Part shown: piece after piece, positions 7,490 to 8,107 of the stretch
How the letters are laid out: the number at the start of each line of letters is the position of its first letter
How positions within the stretch are numbered: the first letter of the stretch is position 1
Source of the DNA: Pseudomonadota bacterium
Lineage (GTDB): Bacteria; Desulfobacterota; Desulfovibrionia; Desulfovibrionales; Desulfovibrionaceae
Reading direction: 5' to 3'
NCBI GenBank assembly: GCA_018822065.1
Contig: JAHJKV010000427.1
Location: 1-8,107 of the forward strand
Length of the DNA stretch: 8,107 bases
Notes under the pieces: generated by a model
The model's input: only the letters and a program-made list of their open reading frames with translations
What the model was told of the DNA's origin: nothing
Database searches by the model: none
Program-made: the position numbers and the translations under genes

Positions 7490-7720
7490 ATGCTCATCTT
7501 CAAGTGCGGTGCCTGCCGCAAGAAACTCATTCGCTACCATAAGATCGGCCCCGGAGAGGTGCATCGCTGCCATAAGGAGCGCATCGATAAATATTTCGGG
7601 GCCGAGATACGCGCCGACGGACTCTACTGCTCCTGCGGCCGTCGGGTGGGCATGAACCGGGGAGGCTTCTACACCATGGACAAGAAGAGCGTGACCTATT
7701 CCGGCACCAAGACCAGCTGA
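7490..7720 (+). CDS. Small Cys-rich protein, zinc-ribbon-like
   Basis: This basic 76-residue protein has a Cys pair near its start (Cys6, Cys9 in FKCGACRKK), a lone Cys27 followed by His28, and a second pair (Cys47, Cys49 in YCSCGRRVG). Two such knuckles are what a zinc ribbon needs, with CxC in place of the usual CxxC in the second. It has no signal peptide or membrane helix. I do not recognise a named family. It starts 20 nt after the protease stop codon in the same direction and is probably the last gene of the operon. The ribosome site is weak (AGAAGAG before ATG). A zinc- or RNA-binding role is a guess from the Cys pattern and the many Lys and Arg residues. Confidence 0.75.
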   Translation: MLIFKCGACRKKLIRYHKIGPGEVHRCHKERIDKYFGAEIRADGLYCSCGRRVGMNRGGFYTMDKKSVTYSGTKTS

Positions 7721-7816
7721 AACCTGTGTGTTGCACTGAGTGCACGCGTATCTGCCATGGGGCTGGAATCTGCCCGGATTGTCTTCGGGACAGGCCGAAT
7801 TATCACGCTAAAGCGC

Positions 7817-7848
7817 TTGACAACGATCGTTTGCGGATTCATGAATCC
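7817..7848 (+). promoter_or_regulatory. Possible promoter with a palindrome over the -10 region
   Basis: A perfect TTGACA (7817-7822) is followed 12 bp later by the perfect 14-bp palindrome GGATTCATGAATCC (7835-7848), which covers the place where a -10 box would lie. The best -10 candidates, CATGAA at 17 bp or ATGAAT at 18 bp spacing, match only 3 of 6 positions. A weak promoter blocked or helped by a dimeric regulator would explain the layout. This is inference from position alone. Confidence 0.35.
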
Positions 7849-7917
7849 TTGCTACCTCATCCCGTCTGAGCCCCCAGCCCCTGGCCTACCCAAGACCACC
7901 GACTATGCCCAACGGAG

Positions 7918-7948
7918 ATACTGCCGAACCTGGAGGTTCTGGATGTAT
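7918..7948 (+). ncRNA. Hairpin of a possible structured transcript or leader
   Basis: The strand can fold as ATAC/GTAT, a 2x2 internal loop, CC/GG, a one-base bulge, and GAACC/GGTTC around a TGGA loop. Two smaller hairpins follow: CTCGC/GCGAG at 7976-7989 and CGGTT/AACCG at 8024-8036. All lie downstream of the TTGACA at 7817. No clear U-tract terminator follows the last one, so a leader of the next gene is as likely as a free small RNA. Confidence 0.25.
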
Positions 7949-8057
7949 TCATCGTTTAAGTCCCAACTACGCTCCCTCGCCCCCGCGAGTCTGCACTACT
8001 TGGGGTCGGGGTACATTGCTGTCCGGTTGGGAACCGTTGGTATTCGTGGATTTTCGC

Positions 8058-8107
8058 ATGAGCGTTGACCTTTCAGGCAAAGGCCGTTTGATGGACATGT
8101 TTGACAG
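8058..8107 (+). CDS. N-terminal start of an unidentified gene, cut by the window edge
   Basis: From ATG 8058-8060 the frame is open to the end of the window and encodes MSVDLSGKGRLMDMFD plus a partial codon. A weak ribosome-like GTGGA lies about 8 nt upstream. The base pattern returns to the coding-like composition of the window here. Sixteen residues are too few to name a product. The opening resembles the short lead-in seen before the radical-SAM core in MoaA-type enzymes (a stretch ending in 'DxFGR'), but this is a weak impression that the next 30 codons would settle. Confidence 0.45.
   Translation, partial: MSVDLSGKGRLMDMFD

Larger units (their letters stand above)
7721..8057. other. Intergenic region without a supported gene
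   Basis: This 337-nt stretch holds no convincing coding sequence. A 103-codon open frame exists at 7757-8068, but it has no ribosome site, a low-complexity look and no family likeness. What can be seen: a dyad TGCACTGAGTGCA (7732-7744) just after the last gene of the operon, without a T-run, so not a clear terminator; a promoter-like TTGACA at 7817-7822; a 14-bp perfect palindrome (7835-7848); and hairpins at 7918-7948, 7976-7989 and 8024-8036. It may carry the leader of the gene starting at 8058 or a small RNA. I could not match it to tRNA, tmRNA, SRP RNA or the molybdenum-cofactor leader motif. Confidence 0.6.

Noticed and set aside
7835..7848. Possible tRNA T-arm in GGATTCATGAATCC
   Set aside because: The loop is not TTCRANY and no acceptor, D or anticodon arm can be built around it.
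7850..8057. Molybdenum-cofactor riboswitch before a possible moaA
   Set aside because: I do not see the conserved motif with its GNRA tetraloop and receptor, and the downstream gene is too short in the window to be called moaA.
7757..8068. 103-codon plus-strand open frame after the zinc-ribbon-like gene
   Set aside because: No ribosome site, unconvincing composition, and it would overlap the better start at 8058 in another frame.

Overview
The window looks like chromosomal DNA of a GC-rich Gram-negative anaerobe, most likely a sulfate-reducing deltaproteobacterium (Desulfovibrionaceae-like). I infer this from the GroEL sequence, the GC-rich codon use, the dense short operons and the large periplasmic-sensor signalling protein. 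It is not proven by any single marker. Nothing looks like a transposase, integrase, CRISPR array, rRNA or tRNA.

Layout. At the left edge a plus-strand gene ends at 59. It converges on a strong hairpin terminator (93-118) that also ends the minus-strand block. Read on the minus strand, that block runs from about 5740 down to 151 as groES, groEL, terminator (3733-3753), Cache-HAMP adenylate/guanylate cyclase, then a periplasmic solute-binding protein. The last two genes are only 7 nt apart and are very probably one translationally coupled pair. To the right of groES, a plus-strand operon (5858-7720) holds a small YbjQ/UPF0145 protein, a membrane-anchored YbjQ-like paralogue, an M48 zinc metalloprotease and a small Cys-rich, zinc-ribbon-like protein. 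The groES and YbjQ promoters appear to point away from each other and share one -35 region. From 7721 to 8057 I find no convincing gene, but there is a promoter-like site, a 14-bp perfect palindrome and several hairpins. A new gene probably starts at 8058 and runs off the window.

Function. The cyclase has an extracytoplasmic double-Cache sensor and an intact class III catalytic centre, so it should convert a periplasmic signal into a cyclic nucleotide. The solute-binding protein encoded with it has no transporter genes beside it in the window, so it may present a ligand to the sensor rather than feed a permease. The GroES/GroEL pair is intact in its ATPase residues but unusual. GroEL has no Gly-Gly-Met tail and has a substitution in its substrate-binding face, and GroES has a shortened roof hairpin. 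This suggests a specialised second chaperonin set rather than the housekeeping one. The plus-strand operon looks like a membrane or envelope quality-control set of unknown detail.

The items most worth following up are the divergent tail-less chaperonin pair, the coupled Cache-cyclase/binding-protein unit, the twin YbjQ plus M48 operon, the shared -35 promoter region, and the possibly transcribed 7721-8057 interval.
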